DNA from: Erpetoichthys calabaricus
Taxonomy: Eukaryota > Chordata > Cladistia > Polypteriformes > Polypteridae
Length of the DNA stretch: 64,000 bases
Direction: 5' to 3'
Assembly (NCBI RefSeq): GCF_900747795.2
Contig: NC_041394.2
Location: 116,415,462 to 116,479,461, forward strand
The position numbers and the translations under genes are program-made. This document shows, piece after piece, positions 1 to 12,396 of the stretch. Below the pieces are notes generated by a model. That model made no database searches. It was not told the origin of the DNA and saw only the letters and a list, made by a program, of their open reading frames with translations. Each line of letters begins with the position of its first letter. Positions within the stretch are counted from its first letter, which is position 1.

Positions 1-27
1 CAGGGCCTGGGAATGGATGGATGGATA
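1..27 (+). repeat. 3' tail of an L2-tailed SINE
   Basis: The window opens in the last bases of a SINE: a short GGGCCTGGGA stretch followed by three ATGG units. The same tail closes the complete SINE at 38047-38339. The body lies before the window. Confidence 0.5.
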
Positions 28-1577
28 CATTTATAGGATAACCTAACTGCATGACTACTGTAAACCTACCCAAATGTTACACATTTGAATGAAGGAAATT
101 TCAAATAAATAAAAACAAAGTTTTAATTAACAGTATCTGTAGCCCATACTGTGCAGTCTAGAACAGAACAGAACAGAACAGAATTTTGTATAGCTCTACT
201 AATGGTGCTAATAATGCTAATGCCCTGGCATTACTTTTTGGTCAAGGAAGGTATGGGTGAGTGAACTATGGTCATATGTGAGTCATGAGGTGTATTCGAG
301 GGAAACAATTTATTCAACTACTTTTAACAAAACAAAACAGATTCACGAAAAATAATTGATTTTTGCAGAATGTTGCAAAAAAAAATCTTTTCAAAGTAAT
401 AAAATATCTGTTATGTGATAGCCAAGGTTTATTCCCTGGCTTATGTTTGTTTTCCTTTTTTGTGTTTTCTTTGTTTATCTTATTTTTAAATATATTATTG
501 TACTTGTGTGTTTTTGTTGATATTGGCCTTTTTATTTATTATTTAGTATCTATGTATTGTGCTGTGTTCTTTTCTGTTCCTTTTGTTTTGTGAGTGGAAC
601 CCAAAGAGACGGGCCCACTCTGATGTCACCGCTGAAGGACCACTTTCTGCCTCTTTTTTCTGAAAGCTTGGAGCAGGTCCTTCTGTGGTTCATTGTCACT
701 TGGTGTGTGGTTTATTTATTGTGAGCATTAATTTTTCTAGCTTCTTGAATTACTGCTTTGTGTTCTTGTATTTGGTCTTGTTTTATGGATCTGGATTTGT
801 TAGCCTTAGATTGTCTTTTAGGCAAATCCTTTTGCCTTATTTTGCCCGTTTTGCTCCTCAATTGTTTATATAATAAAATTCTTATTTTATAAGGATCCTG
901 TGTAGACTTGATTCTCAAGCCAAAGGTTTTGTATGGTTTTCTTTTCACTTGATATGCATTTTGATACATTTTCAGCCAATTAAATGTATTTGAATTTTCA
1001 AAGCCTGCTCCCTATTTTTGGGAGCCCTGATTATGGAGTTGGCAAGTTAAGCCTGTCTTATGTGAAGTTTTTTCTTAGCAGGCTAGGAAAGTCAGAAAAT
1101 TATGCAAATTATAGCAGAGGGCATGGTATTAATTTGTATTGTACACAAATAACTTGATACATAATAACATCTCTTCATGCTAGGGAAGTTGCCATGTGTC
1201 AATTACAATCTTCCTGGTTTCCTCATTCATCAAAATATTAATTTATAGATTATTATCTGTTTGTGAAATTAAATTCACAAACTAATTCACAAATCAGATT
1301 TGTGACAGATTTGTGCATTTCAAAGCTCTGCCAGGCTATGCTGCATGATGAAATTGGATCAAACAATGAAGAAAAGAGTAGATAGATGCTGACAGTCATA
1401 AATAAGGGTGACTGGCCGTTTCTGAAGGATGGCAGGATGAGGTGATTGGAACTGACAGCTATGAGGTAAGCAAGTGAGTACAATAAACCGAATGATCTGC
1501 TTTGTCTCATTATTGACATAGGGATCTAGTTGCTGTTAATGCTGCTGTACTCAAATATGCATCTTTTTTATAATTAA
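28..1577. other. AT-rich non-coding stretch, possible LTR-like remnant at about 590-1060
   Basis: No coding exon was recognised. The open frames here are low-complexity, rich in Phe and Leu, and look like chance. Around 590-1060 a more GC-balanced start is followed by a T-rich segment with AATAAA at 873-878 and a downstream GT/T-rich tract. This resembles the polyadenylation part of an LTR-type repeat, but no ends or duplication were found, so it is only noted. Confidence 0.3.
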
Positions 1578-1857
1578 ATTCATCCATCCACCCATTATCT
1601 TCACATTCCTTGTCCAGTTCAAGATCACATTGGGGTCTTTGCTTATCCTGGAAATTCAAGACAGAAATCAACCCTTATTATGCCAGGCTTTCAAAGGCTG
1701 GCTGAATTCTTGACAATTAACCTAAAATGTATCTCACTAAGAGTACCAGCAGAAGAACCCACTCTGACATTAGGAGAACATTCAAATTTCACACAGACAG
1801 TGACCAAGCTGGTTTTGGACCCAGAACTCTGGAGATATGGAACAGTTGCACCATAAT
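1578..1857 (-). repeat. Degraded L2-tailed SINE, reverse orientation
   Basis: Read on the - strand, the block runs from a tRNA-like head (region about 1800-1857, complement of a stretch containing CAAGCTGG and AACTCTGGAG) to the CCATCCACCCATTAT tail at about 1580. It matches the order of the better copy at 38047-38339 but is strongly diverged and partly deleted, so it is an old insertion. Confidence 0.55.
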
Positions 1858-2139
1858 ATTTAGCAAGTTTCCATTGCTTCAGTTTTTTCTTTTTGTAATC
1901 TTTTTCAGACCTTTGCTGACAGAGCACTCCAAGGGTTCTCCTCTGTCATTCCAGTCCTTGTTGCCGTGTCCTGTTTGGGATCTCTGCTGGGAAGCTGCTT
2001 TACTACTCCCAGGTAAAAATATTAGTTTTCAAACCATTTTTACAAAGTGGGGAGGAGTGTAATTTTAAGATGCGAGTTTGATGTTTTATGAAATGGCACT
2101 GCTCATAAGAAGAGCTGAGAATAACTCTGCTTATAAAGA

Positions 2140-2645
2140 ATATTTAACATATAATAATAGTAATTCTTTACATTTATGTAGAACTTTTCTCACTATTCAA
2201 AGAGCTTTTCAAAGTGAGTGGAGAGTCACTTTTACCACCATCAATGTGAAACATCTACCTTGGCGATGTGATGTCAGCCATTTTGCACCAGTTTGCTAAC
2301 CACACATTAGCTGTTAGGTAGTGTAGGAGTAAGCAATAGACAGCCACGTAAGAGACAGCAGATGATTATTTGGCCAGAATGACTAGGCTCTGGTGGGCAA
2401 TTTAGCCAGGACATCAGGATACACCCTACTCTTTCTGAGGTCCTTGGTTTTAAATCCGGTCCACTGGGTCACTGGGATCTGCATTCAGACCACAGGGTAA
2501 GCTCCCCCTCCTGACCTCGCCAACACTTCCAGCAGCAGCCCAAGCTTTTCCTGGTTGGTCTCCCATCCAAGTACTGGCCAGGCCCAGACATGCTTAGCTT
2601 CAGTTAGATTAACTGTTCTGAAGTGCATGTGATATGGAAGAGCAT
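2140..2645 (-). repeat. Interspersed repeat with a 5S rRNA-derived segment
   Basis: The left part contains the fish-repeat motif around 2170-2210 (ACTTTTCTCACTATTCAAAG). The right part, read on the - strand at about 2555-2604, has AAGCTAAGCATG followed by GGGCCTGGCCAGTACTTGG and ATGGGAGACC. That is the internal promoter and loop region of 5S rRNA. Only about 50 bases are 5S-like and no 5S 5' or 3' end is present, so it is a 5S-derived repeat segment and not a 5S gene. The copy is diverged and has no clear target duplication. Confidence 0.65.
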
Positions 2646-3385
2646 TGCCAAAGTATTTATATAAAATCAAACATTTTAGAGGTTCAAAGGGATAAGATAA
2701 TTCCACAACTATCTACTGAAGTCATATGGTTTCTATGGCTCTGAATAGTATTTACTGAGTTATGAAAACGATAAATGGATTTTACACTGACAATGAGTGC
2801 ACAGTTCTACAAATTTACCCTTAGTGGTCTATAAATGTGCTGGAGGTTTAAGAGGAAAAACTGCAGGGAAACAGTTTTAGTCTTATAAAGAAAAAACGTT
2901 AGTGAACATACATCTTGTTTAAGCAAGAAGTTATCTGCAAATAAGTGATGCGACTCCAAAGCCAAAATCACAACCCTATGGTTATTAAATGCTTGTTTAG
3001 AGAAGGTAACTAAAACTCAACTTGTGGAGAGGAGTCCCTCTTTCACTTTGTCTTTTAGGGTGGAGACACCTTCTCTCTATCATACTTCTTCCCAATAGTA
3101 GTCACTTAATTGATATGTGTGTAACCAGATAATCTGTTACCCTTAAAATTTTCCGGTTAAAATATATTCAGCGTTTTACTTGAAGTCATCTTCCTGAGGT
3201 AGCTGTTCTTCTATTATCTTTAGCTTTTAGCAAACACTTGTATTTTTCTATTTCCATAATCAGAATTTGTTTAAGTATGGTTTTTTTCTAAATATAATGC
3301 ACAGACTTATATTCCTACATATTTTTCTCATTAAATTCAAATGCAAATAAAATAGAAAACATCTTGCAATATATGCAGTACATAC
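2646..3385. other. Unannotated AT-rich spacer
   Basis: No exon, known repeat or RNA gene was recognised in this stretch. It is AT-rich with stop codons in all frames. Confidence 0.4.
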
Positions 3386-3389
3386 AAGT

Positions 3390-3969
3390 TGTCACAGACG
3401 GTCAGGGTCTTTGTCCAATCGGGACGCCTCTTCACGGAGAGGACATGGGGAGCAAGCGTGGGCAGAACAGTACTCTCCCCTGGGACGTTAGATGAAAGCC
3501 CCCATGGGTTGCAGTATTGCTTCGGATTCCCGCAGGGCTTCATGGGAGATGGAGTTATCTACAGGCCTGTTGGGATCCAGGGGTGCTGCAATAGCTGTTG
3601 AGCCCTCTTCGGCGGGTTTTCCGCCACACCCGGAAGCGGTGCTAGAAGTAGGTCAATGAGCACCTGGAACTCTTCCGGGGGCATTATAAAAGGAGCCAGC
3701 AGTCACCACTCTGGGAGCCAGAGTCGGGAGGAGGAGGAGGGAGACAAAGCTTGCCGAGGAGGAGTGGAGGAGAAAGACAAAAGAGAATAGAGAATAAAGA
3801 AGGAAAGTATTGTGTTTGTGCTTTAGGACTATGTAGTGTACTCATTGGAACAGGGAAGATGTTCTCCACGAGGGAAGAAAAGAAAAGAAAAACTTGTGCT
3901 TTCATAAGTGTGCCTCCTGTGTCTGTCTGTGTCGGGTTAAGCGCTGGTATAGTGCCATCTGCTGCCACA
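3390..3969 (+). mobile_element. Solo LTR (retrotransposon fossil)
   Basis: The 580-base block starts TGTCACAG, ends GCCACA and is flanked by AAGT on both sides (3386-3389 and 3970-3973), a 4-bp target duplication. It carries TATAAA at 3685-3690, a purine-rich leader and AATAAA at 3793-3798, as expected for an LTR promoter and polyadenylation region. It shares the segment GGAGCCAGAGTCGGGAGGA with the element at 13816-14355. No internal region is attached, so it is the product of LTR-LTR recombination. The 4-bp duplication would fit a Gypsy-type element, but the family is not proven. Confidence 0.7.
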
Positions 3970-3973
3970 AAGT

Positions 3974-4486
3974 ATATTGTAAATATATAAGTATAAACTT
4001 TTGATGTTTATGATCCTTGAACTTTTGTTCTCTTTCAATGTATTCATAGACCTGAAAGACTTACAGTAAACAGTGTCATGTAAGATAAATTTATTTGAGG
4101 TAAACAAGGCTAAGGCCAGTTGACAACAGAGGAAAGGAACATTAAATTCCCATTTACATAAGTTTCAGCAGTTCATTGATGATTGTGAATATGCAATGTA
4201 CCTGGGGACAAATATCTATCTATCTATGTAGACCTCCCAGTTCTGCCTCATCATCCTATGATATTTTGTAGTAGAGTATTGTATGCGATTTTATAAAATC
4301 ATTTAATGGTCTGATGTTGGCTGTTTCACCAGTAATGTCATTGTCTCTGTTCCACCTGGAGGAAAATGTGAAGTATTTTGGTCAATGTATAAATGACACC
4401 ATTTGCCACAATAGGAAAAGAAAGATAAAAGGAAAAACTTAGTAACAGGCAATCACATGATTATCACTAGTATTAAGAAACCTGTG
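3974..4486. other. Unannotated spacer
   Basis: AT-rich sequence with a short ATCT run near 4211. No coding or RNA feature was recognised. Confidence 0.4.
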
Positions 4487-4830
4487 TCCCATGTGGTCTA
4501 GTGGTTGTGATTTTTTATCTAGATGGTTCAGATTCAAATTCACATATATATAAAATAGCAATATTGGCTTGAAAACCTTTGTTTTATCTAATGGCTGTCA
4601 TTTTATTCATGAATCCAGCATCGTGAGTTTGAGTCAATATACTTTTGGTGTCTGCAGCCTCTATCCCATGTCTGTGTGGATTTATCTCCTAGTACTCTGG
4701 TTTTCTCCCCACGTTCCAAAGAGATGCATGTTAAGTTAATTACAGATTCTAAATTGGGCTCTTGTTAGTGTGTTAATGAGAGAGCCAAATGATGGAAAGG
4801 TGCCCTGTCCCAGATTTGATTCCAAACTTG
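4487..4830 (+). repeat. Very old SINE with tRNA-Glu-like head
   Basis: At 4490-4550 the sequence reads TCCCATGTGGTCTAGTGGTT, then a degenerate box-B-like GGTTCAGATTC. This resembles tRNA-Glu (box A TGGTCTAGTGG). It is followed by a diverged SINE body (4660-4810) with GTGTGGATTT, TTTTCTCCCCACGTTCC and GATGCATGTTAAGTTAATT, which corresponds to the conserved body of the SINE at 38047-38339. The cloverleaf cannot be completed, so this is a relic and not a tRNA gene. Confidence 0.45.
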
Positions 4831-5643
4831 CAACTGATGTAGTGAAGATTGCGAGCCTCCCATTTATGTGAATTGAAATAAAGAGGTTTCAGAATTGTTT
4901 AACTTTTAAAAAGTATCATGGCATATTTTAGGTAACCAATCAAGTGTTAGTGACTTGGTCATGAATTGTAGTCATAAATATGGCAAATTGGTGCATGAGG
5001 CCTCCAAACAATCCATAAAACTGACCATGACCATCCCTGACCTGCCCAGAAGAAACTCACCTAAACTCAACCAGGCCCCAATTACTGCTGGCTTTAACCA
5101 GAGCAGGCCTCAAACAAGGAGAGAAAAAATGTTAACCTCTGACTTGTATAGAGACCATGTTTCACAATAATCTTTAGAAAATGAAGATATATTAAGAAGA
5201 ATAGAAAATAATGCAAAAATGCTTAGCAGAGCAAAAAAAAAAAAAAAGTCCAATGAATTTTCCTATGAAGGCACTCCACAGTTAAGAAGTCCTAATGCAT
5301 GATCCAGTAACAGTAATCCCAAAACAGAAGCAAAATACAAATACCAGAAGGAAAGAATAAGAAATGCACTATTCACATAAACTCCAAAACAACCTTAATG
5401 TTCCGCTGAACATTCTCACTTTCCTGACTGAGACACCACCACGTGTTTCATTTAAAAACTAATAGATTTCTCCCTGTTTTCACCTTTCATCCACTGATAG
5501 AACTGTAAAGGAAGATTTTTCAAAACACTCTCCAGAGCTGGAAACTCTTAAAATGCAGCATCAACGTTGTTATATGGACGGGTGAAAACTGAGTTTTCTG
5601 AAAATGATACTCTAATCACACTCTGGATTGCTCATGCTTATTT
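4831..5643. other. Unannotated spacer
   Basis: Contains a 14-base A run near 5230 and an isolated 71-codon open frame at 4955-5170 with no recognisable family. No supported gene. Confidence 0.4.
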
Positions 5644-5648
5644 CATGG

Positions 5649-6132
5649 TGTAGCTGCTCCCGAAGGTTTTCTTTTGGTACAGATGAGACCACGCTCCGAC
5701 TGATGTTTAAAGAGTATTTATTTGCTCTCTCTCTCTCTTTACCGCTCTCAAACACCGTGAAAAACTAAAATACAATAAAACTAGTAAATTAAACAATTAA
5801 TGAATTACGCAGGTGTCAGGATAACAAATTAAACATACCGTGTGCGCTTTCTGACCAGAAATTCAGGAGTCTTTATCACAGTCTCTCTGATACTTCACTT
5901 CTTCTTATCTTATCTTATTAAAACTAAACAGCTCAGCGTCCATTAAGCGTGTCACTATGTGCATTTCCGCTCCACCTCCGACCTTATCATGTGACCACTG
6001 CGCACTTCTGTTCAGACCAACTTTGCAAACTTATGTACAAATACATTGATTATAATATAATTTACAAATATATTTTACGAATTCAAACACTAAATTTACA
6101 TATATACACACACATATTTTGTGACAGCTACA
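5649..6132 (-). repeat. 3' LTR of the BEL/Pao element
   Basis: 484 bases, nearly identical to 11908-12391. It contains a CT microsatellite-like run around 5726-5741 and ends in the inverted TGTAGCTG/CAGCTACA pair. Confidence 0.9.
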
Positions 6133-6399
6133 CTGCCACCAAAATTACAAAGATTTATGTTAACCATATTCAAACAGAATTTAATAAATCCTGTAATTTT
6201 CCTTTTACCCTTTTTTAAGTCAAAAATTAATCTTACATCTTGTATGTTACCTCAGACTCAAACTTGCAAATGATACCATGCTTTACATCTCTAAGACATC
6301 TGTTTTAGTATTATCTGCATAGTAATTTAGGAATCACTCCCTACTAATACAACTAATTTGTGAACTGGTCGTTCTAGAAAGGATGGTTGTATCAGACTT

Positions 6400-9300
6400 T
6401 CACCCTTCATTCCGTCTTCGTGTCTTTCTGCAAGTGACACAATATTTAATGTGCTTGCCCACTACCTTACTGGCACCTATTATCCAACATCCACTTGCTC
6501 TAAGTTCATTTAGAGTTTGCCCTGTGCCTTGGTGTTGAGTTTTCTTGTGGCAGTGATCAAGTATTAATTGCGTAATACCATTCTTAAGAAGAATTACTGG
6601 ATGTTTCAAGTCAAACGATGTAGAAGATTTTCTCAATCGACCTCCAACCCTGAGCAGTCCATTTTCAAGGAATGGGTCAAGTTGGAACATCTTGTGAGTT
6701 TTTGATAGCTTGGCAGATTTTAGACTGAAACACTTCAACTCCTCTTCAAAGGCTTCCCTTTGTGCTGCCTTTAGGAGTACAAAGGCGGCTATTCTTCATT
6801 CTTCTACACTAATGGGTCCTGTTTGGTCTTTATTTGCCAGCCTTAGAATTCTAGCAACAACATTAAGAGCTGCATTCCAATCTGAGAATCTTGAGGACCT
6901 TTCAAGAAAACTTTCTCTTTCAGAAACATCAGCCTTCAAGACCCTTACCTCTGGGTCACCTATAAGTAGCTCTGGGGATCCTAGGCTTGTTACAATCTCC
7001 CGTTCCCATAGGAATTTAGGTCCTGTGAACCAATGCGAAGCAATCAAGTCTGCCACCTTAACACCCCTAGAGGCTTGATCTGCTGGATTTTGACTTGTTT
7101 CAACATAGAACCATTGACTTGGATTTGTTTTGTCTCTTATTTTCTGAACACGATTAGCTACAAAAACATGGAAGTGCCGAGCTTCATTTTTGATATACCC
7201 AAGCACTACCTGCGAATCTGTCCAGAAGAATTCCTGATCTATCTTCAATTCTAGCTCCTCTCTAAGGATGCTACTCACTGCAGCAGAAACTGTAGCTGCA
7301 GTCAGCTCAAGGCGAGGTATGGTAATAACCTTTATGGGTGCCACTCTGGCCTTACCCATGATCAGAGCACAGTGAACTTGTTTGTCAGTCACAATCCTAA
7401 TATATGAACACTGACCATAACCATTATTGCTTGCATCTGAAAAGTGATGTAACTCAGTTTTTTGAATTATGTCAAGGTTCTCAGGAAAGAGACATCTTTT
7501 TATGCAAATTTCTTGAAGGGTTTTCAAATTATGAAGCCACGCCTCCCACTTTGGCTTTAGTTCAGGGGAAAGAGGTTCATCCCATCCTACATCCCGTTTG
7601 CACATCTCTTGAAGTATTCTTTTCCCAGTCAAGATATAGGGAGAAAGAAACCCTAATGGATCATACACACTTGCAACCACTGATAGTATTCCTCGCCATG
7701 TGGCTGCCCTTTCATCGACAATGACATTGAATGTAAATGCATCAGCTTCAGCATTCCACTTTACTCCGAGTACACTTTCCACTGGAAGCTCATTATAATT
7801 TAGGTCTACATCCTTCACTGAACTGGCACATTCATTCTTTGGAACTACATTCAAAACATCTCTACTGTTGGACACAAATTTGTGTAAACGTAATTTTCCT
7901 TTAGCACATACCTCCCGTGCTTCCTTAATCAGCTGCTTGGCCTTCTGAACAGACTCAACGCTGGCAAGTCCATCATCAACGTACAAATTTTTCCGGATGA
8001 AACTTGCCGCCAATGTGTAGTCCTTTTCATACGTATTGGCAAGGTACTTCATGCCATAGTTAGCACATCCTGGAGATGATGCTGCTCCGAAAATATGCAC
8101 TCTCATTCGATATTCCTTGGGTTCCATTTGCGTGTTACCATTTTCCCACCACAAGAACCTCAGAAAATCCCTATCTTCTACGTTGACATGGAAACGATGG
8201 AACATTTTTTGTACATCACAAATAATTGCAATTTGGTGCTGGCGAAATCTACAAAGAACTCCAGTCAGAGCATTAGTTAAGTCAGGTCCTGTAAGAAGGT
8301 GGTCATTTAGAGAGTTACTTTCAAATTTTGCCGAGCAGTCAAATACGACTCTATTTTTCTCTGGCTTTCTAAGATGATACACTCTATGGTGTGGAATGTA
8401 CCATGTGTTACCCTCCTTTGGTGTGGCAGTTACTTCTTCTGCGTCACCATCTTTCAAGACCCCATTCATGAATTTCACATAATCCTCTTTGTACTTGGGA
8501 CTTTTCTCCAGTTTCCTTTTTAAATGCCTCAAACGTACTTCAGCCAGTTGCTTATTGTTTGGCAGCAGAGGACGCTCTTTGAAGGGCAGAGGCATTTCAA
8601 GATGTTCTTCTTCATTGTGGTGAATTTTATCATTCAAGAAGTTTAGAAATTGGATATCTTCTTGAGATATTTTCTTTCCTCTGGGCTCCGTGTCCAAGAA
8701 ATCAGTTTCTAGTGCCTTAATCACTGTGGCAGGTGTAACAAACGGTAGTTCCTTTACAGAGATGCGGTGACAAAATCCTTTCACCTTCCTTTGGTTTATA
8801 TAAGGTGTTATGGGTCCTACGATACTCCAGCCTAGTTCAGTTTCGACTGCGTATGGCTCATAATCCTCCCCTGATATCACTTGTTTCGGTTTCAGGGCTC
8901 TTGCACAGTCATAGCCAATTAAAAGACCTGCAGGACAGTTCAACATATCTGGTATTTTTTCAGCCACACTGAGAAGATGGGTCAAACCTTTCACTGTTTC
9001 ACGAGTAGGGATGCTACTTTGTTCTAGTGGGATGTACTCTCGTGTATATACAGGTGGTAGTACAATATACTCTTGTGAAAAGTACCCTCTCACTCTTAGT
9101 CCAACTGCTCTTTGACAATTCACTATTGAACCTTTGTCAGTCATTGTTGACAGCTTTAATCTAACAGGTTCTGTGTCTGCATTAATTTTTTCACAAACAT
9201 CCTGGTCAATAAACGTATTATTGCTCTGTGTGTCCAGTAATGCATACACTAAGATTTCTGGGCTGTTCTTTGCTGCACAAGAAAGCCACACTGGAACAAT

Positions 9301-9600
9301 CATTGAAGTGTGCTCGCTATTGGCTACATTCACGCTGCACAAAACAGTGGACGAATTCTCCTCTAACTGTGGCAAGTCTGGCCCCTTTTCTTGAAGACAT
9401 TCTTCATGAAGCGGTGTGGGGTGGTTACGTCTGCAGACATTGCAAATGGCCCTCTTTCTACAATTTTTGGAAATGTGGCCAACCCTAAGGCAGCCAAAAC
9501 ACATGTTGTTGTCGACAATAAATCTTTTCTTTTCCTCCAAAGACATTGCTACAAATTTTTTACATTTATATATAAAGTGATTTTGTTGACAAACAGACAC
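6400..9600 (-). pseudogene. BEL/Pao pol region (fossil)
   Basis: The pol part in domain order on the - strand is as follows. First come CCHC-type zinc knuckles (CFGCLRVGHISKNC and CNVC..H). Next is a retropepsin-like segment around VYALLDTQSNNTFID. Then comes the reverse transcriptase, with LYVDDGLAS as the catalytic box and MKYLANTYEKDY nearby. An RNase H-like part follows with HHFSDASNNGYGQCSY and EFFWTDSQVVLGYI. Last is the HHCC zinc-binding start of integrase (CHKKTQHQGTGQTL, CVTC). This order and the Pao-type peptidase identify the superfamily. It is a fossil with a small number of breaks. Confidence 0.85.
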
Positions 9601-11395
9601 ATTCTACTTGCCTCAAGTTTTGAGTGGCAGAAGAGCTAGTTTTGGAATCTTGGTTATCCTCTGATCCATCTGAGTCTTGGATCAAAGTGGATTTTGGATC
9701 TTGAGATGTCTTTGTTGATATCATTAAGGCGCTTTCCTTAAGATGCCTTTGTTCCTTTGCAGGTTTTTCTTCCGTATGTTTCAATGCATAAAGTAAGGAA
9801 ATTGGGTTGCATGCAATGCACGCTTCCTCTTCCACAAAGTCTGAAAATTCCTGGAAGCTTGGATAAGGTTTGTTATCACTCAGTGCTTTAGTAACATATA
9901 GATTCCACTGGGTTGTTAGCCAATCAGGTAGCTTCTGCAATAATTTCTGATTCTCCTCACAATCATCCAAAATCTTTAAGCCCTGTATGTGCAGCATTGC
10001 ATACTTGCATGAGATGAGGAAATCACTAAACTCTCTCAATTTAAGAGATTCTCGTGGTCCAATCCTTGGCCAGGTACTCAGTTTTGCTCAGAATGCTCTT
10101 TGGACTACAAAGGGGTGACCATAACGTTTGTTCAATGCAACCCAAGCTTGCGTGTATGCTTCCCCATCACTTCTATAAAACATTCCTTCTACTACGCTCA
10201 GTGCTTCTCCACTTAAGTATCTTTTCAAATAGAACAACCTATGTGCTGGGTTTGTGCAGTTTGTTTCAATTAAGGCCTTGAAGCAGGTGCTCCATTCAAT
10301 AAATTTGAGTGGGTCCCCTGTAAACACAAATGGCTCTGGTGCCGGAAGTTTAGTCACTGCCAGGGATTCTCTTAATGCCTGAACTAGCAAGGCTTCTTTC
10401 GACGCTGATTCAGTTTTATCTTCAGGAACTGAAGTGCTTTGAGGAACTTGGGCAGGAGGAATGCTATCATGCTGCATTGGAAACTGACTTGGAGGCAGTG
10501 TGGTTATTATTTCAATATCTCCCATTTCGGCATTCAACTTTAATTCCTCTTCAGCATAAACACTGTATTCTGCCTCTATTACTTCAAGATCCCGTTGATT
10601 TTCCAGCATTTTTAATCTCTCTTGTTGGGCTAGGACCTCCTTTCTCTGAAGAGAAATTTCCGTTTCTCTGTTAATCTCAGCCCGTTTTGCTGCCAAGCGT
10701 GCTGCAGCCTCTGCCCTTTTTGTTGACATGTGACTTCCTTGCTGACTACTACGTCCAGCTCTTGATACAGTTGAACCATAAATCGACCTGGCTTCTTCTC
10801 TTTGGAGTAACTGGAGGAGAGTTTCTTTCTCAGCAACTGCATCAAACATTTTGGTACCTGCTTCCATATAGCGCCTTTTCAGAACTGCCATTATTTCACT
10901 AATTACTGAGATGCTGCTATCCATTTTTCTTCTTATATCTTGAGACGAGGTAGCCAGTGCACGTAAACCCTCATATTCCTTTTTCAGATCTGACTCATAT
11001 TTTTCCAAATCCAAAATCATTTCACTTAACTCAGCTTTGGATTATTCTTCCTCGAGTTTAGACCTGATAAGCTGAACCTCTGCTTTGAAATTTACATACA
11101 GGAGCATAAACTTTCTTTCCTTCCTAGCTATCTCATTTTCTTTAAACTCAAGCATTTTTTCTGTGGGGCATCTAGCTCTTTCTGAGCGCCTAACCTGCTG
11201 CTCGACATGAGATGGTTGCTCCTGTAGCCCTACTCTGTGTATTTCAAGCTCAGCATAAATTTCAGCTATGCGTTCTTCAACCATTTGTCTTTCTGAGTTT
11301 TCAAGTTCAGTTTCTAATTTCTTCTCTAATTGTGCCTTCTCGTTTTCTAAAGCCTCAATTACTTGTTCCATTTTCACTAACAAACTTATAAGCAC
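9566..11395 (-). pseudogene. BEL/Pao gag-like region (fossil)
   Basis: Upstream of pol on the - strand is a region rich in Glu, Lys and Leu heptads (coiled coil, for example EALENEKAQLEKKLETELE). It is followed by a globular segment with KLPAPEPFVFTGDPLKFIEW and LKRYLSGEALSVVEG, the usual capsid-like core seen in Pao gag. Broken in a few places. Confidence 0.75.
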
Positions 11396-11907
11396 TGCAT
11401 TGCAATATTAAAGAAATGTGAATTATAGAATTCTCATGAAAATATGTATCAATTATAAAACAATCTACACATTTCTGTTCAACTTACAAAACAAAATAGC
11501 ATATTAGACACAATACGTAATTAAAACTTTCATAATATGAATAACAAGAAACGTTAATATCAACAATTATGAATATGACTATATTTCCAAATATAAATAT
11601 GCCTAACCTGATGTCCCAACAGCGTTATTACTTATTGTACACAGAATAGTCCAAAGATGTTAGAACGATTCCCTTTCTGTTGCTGCACTTCACTTCAAAC
11701 CGTCTTCTTATTGCGTGCCAAACCTGCTTCGCGCTGAATCGGGTGTTGAAGCTCCAGACGTCGCGTGCAACGAATGCTGGGATTTGTAGGCAGATCCTCC
11801 CATGGAACGTGGTAATGGAGTATCGAAACACGTGTCCTTCCAATCTTCACTGAAACGCTACCGAAACTCTTTGCTGACTCACTCCCATAAACAGCAACGT
11901 TTTTCAC

Positions 11908-12391
11908 TGTAGCTGCTCCCGAAGGTTTTCTTCTGGTACAGATGAGACCACGCTCCGACTGATGTTTAAAGAGTATTTATTTGCTCTCTCTCTCTCTTTA
12001 CCGCTCTCAAACACCGTGAAAAACTAAAATACAATAAAACTAGTAAATTAAACAATTAATGAATTACGTAGGTGTCAGGATAACAAATTAAACATACCGT
12101 ATGCGCTTTCTGACCAGAAATTCAGGAGTCTTTATCACAGTCTCTCTGATACTTCACTTCTTCTTATCTTATCTTATTAAAACTAAACAGCTTAGCGTCC
12201 ATTAAGCGTGTCACTATGTGCATTTCCGCTCCACCTCCGACCTTATCATGTGACCACTGCGCCCTTCCGTTCAGACCAACTTTGCAAACTTATGTACAAA
12301 TACATTGATTATAATATAATTTACAAATATATTTTACGAATTCAAACACTAAATTTACATATATACACACACATATTTTGCGACAGCTACA
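11908..12391 (-). repeat. 5' LTR of the BEL/Pao element
   Basis: 484-base direct copy of 5649-6132. Being upstream in element orientation (- strand), it would have held the promoter. The same terminal TG/CA pair is present. Confidence 0.9.
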
Positions 12392-12396
12392 CATGG

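Larger units (their letters stand above)
5649..12391 (-). mobile_element. BEL/Pao LTR retrotransposon (fossil)
   Basis: Two 484-base direct repeats (5649-6132 and 11908-12391) bound a gag/pol interior read on the - strand. The ends are TGTAGCTG and CAGCTACA, and CATGG flanks both sides (5644-5648 and 12392-12396), a 5-bp target duplication as is usual for BEL/Pao. The two LTRs differ at only about seven sites by eye, roughly 1.5 percent, so the insertion is young. Parts seen are coiled-coil gag, CCHC knuckles, aspartic protease, reverse transcriptase, RNase H and the zinc-binding start of integrase. It is broken, with about five or six breaks. Confidence 0.9.

Noticed and set aside
363-593. 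76-codon hydrophobic open frame
   Set aside because: A T-rich low-complexity stretch. The apparent membrane protein is a consequence of base composition.
2485-2706. Possible 5S rRNA gene on the - strand
   Set aside because: Only the internal region is 5S-like. The 5' and 3' stems are absent and the flanks belong to a dispersed repeat.
4487-4555. Possible tRNA-Glu gene
   Set aside because: Boxes A and B are recognisable, but the acceptor and anticodon stems cannot be paired and the region is followed by a SINE body.
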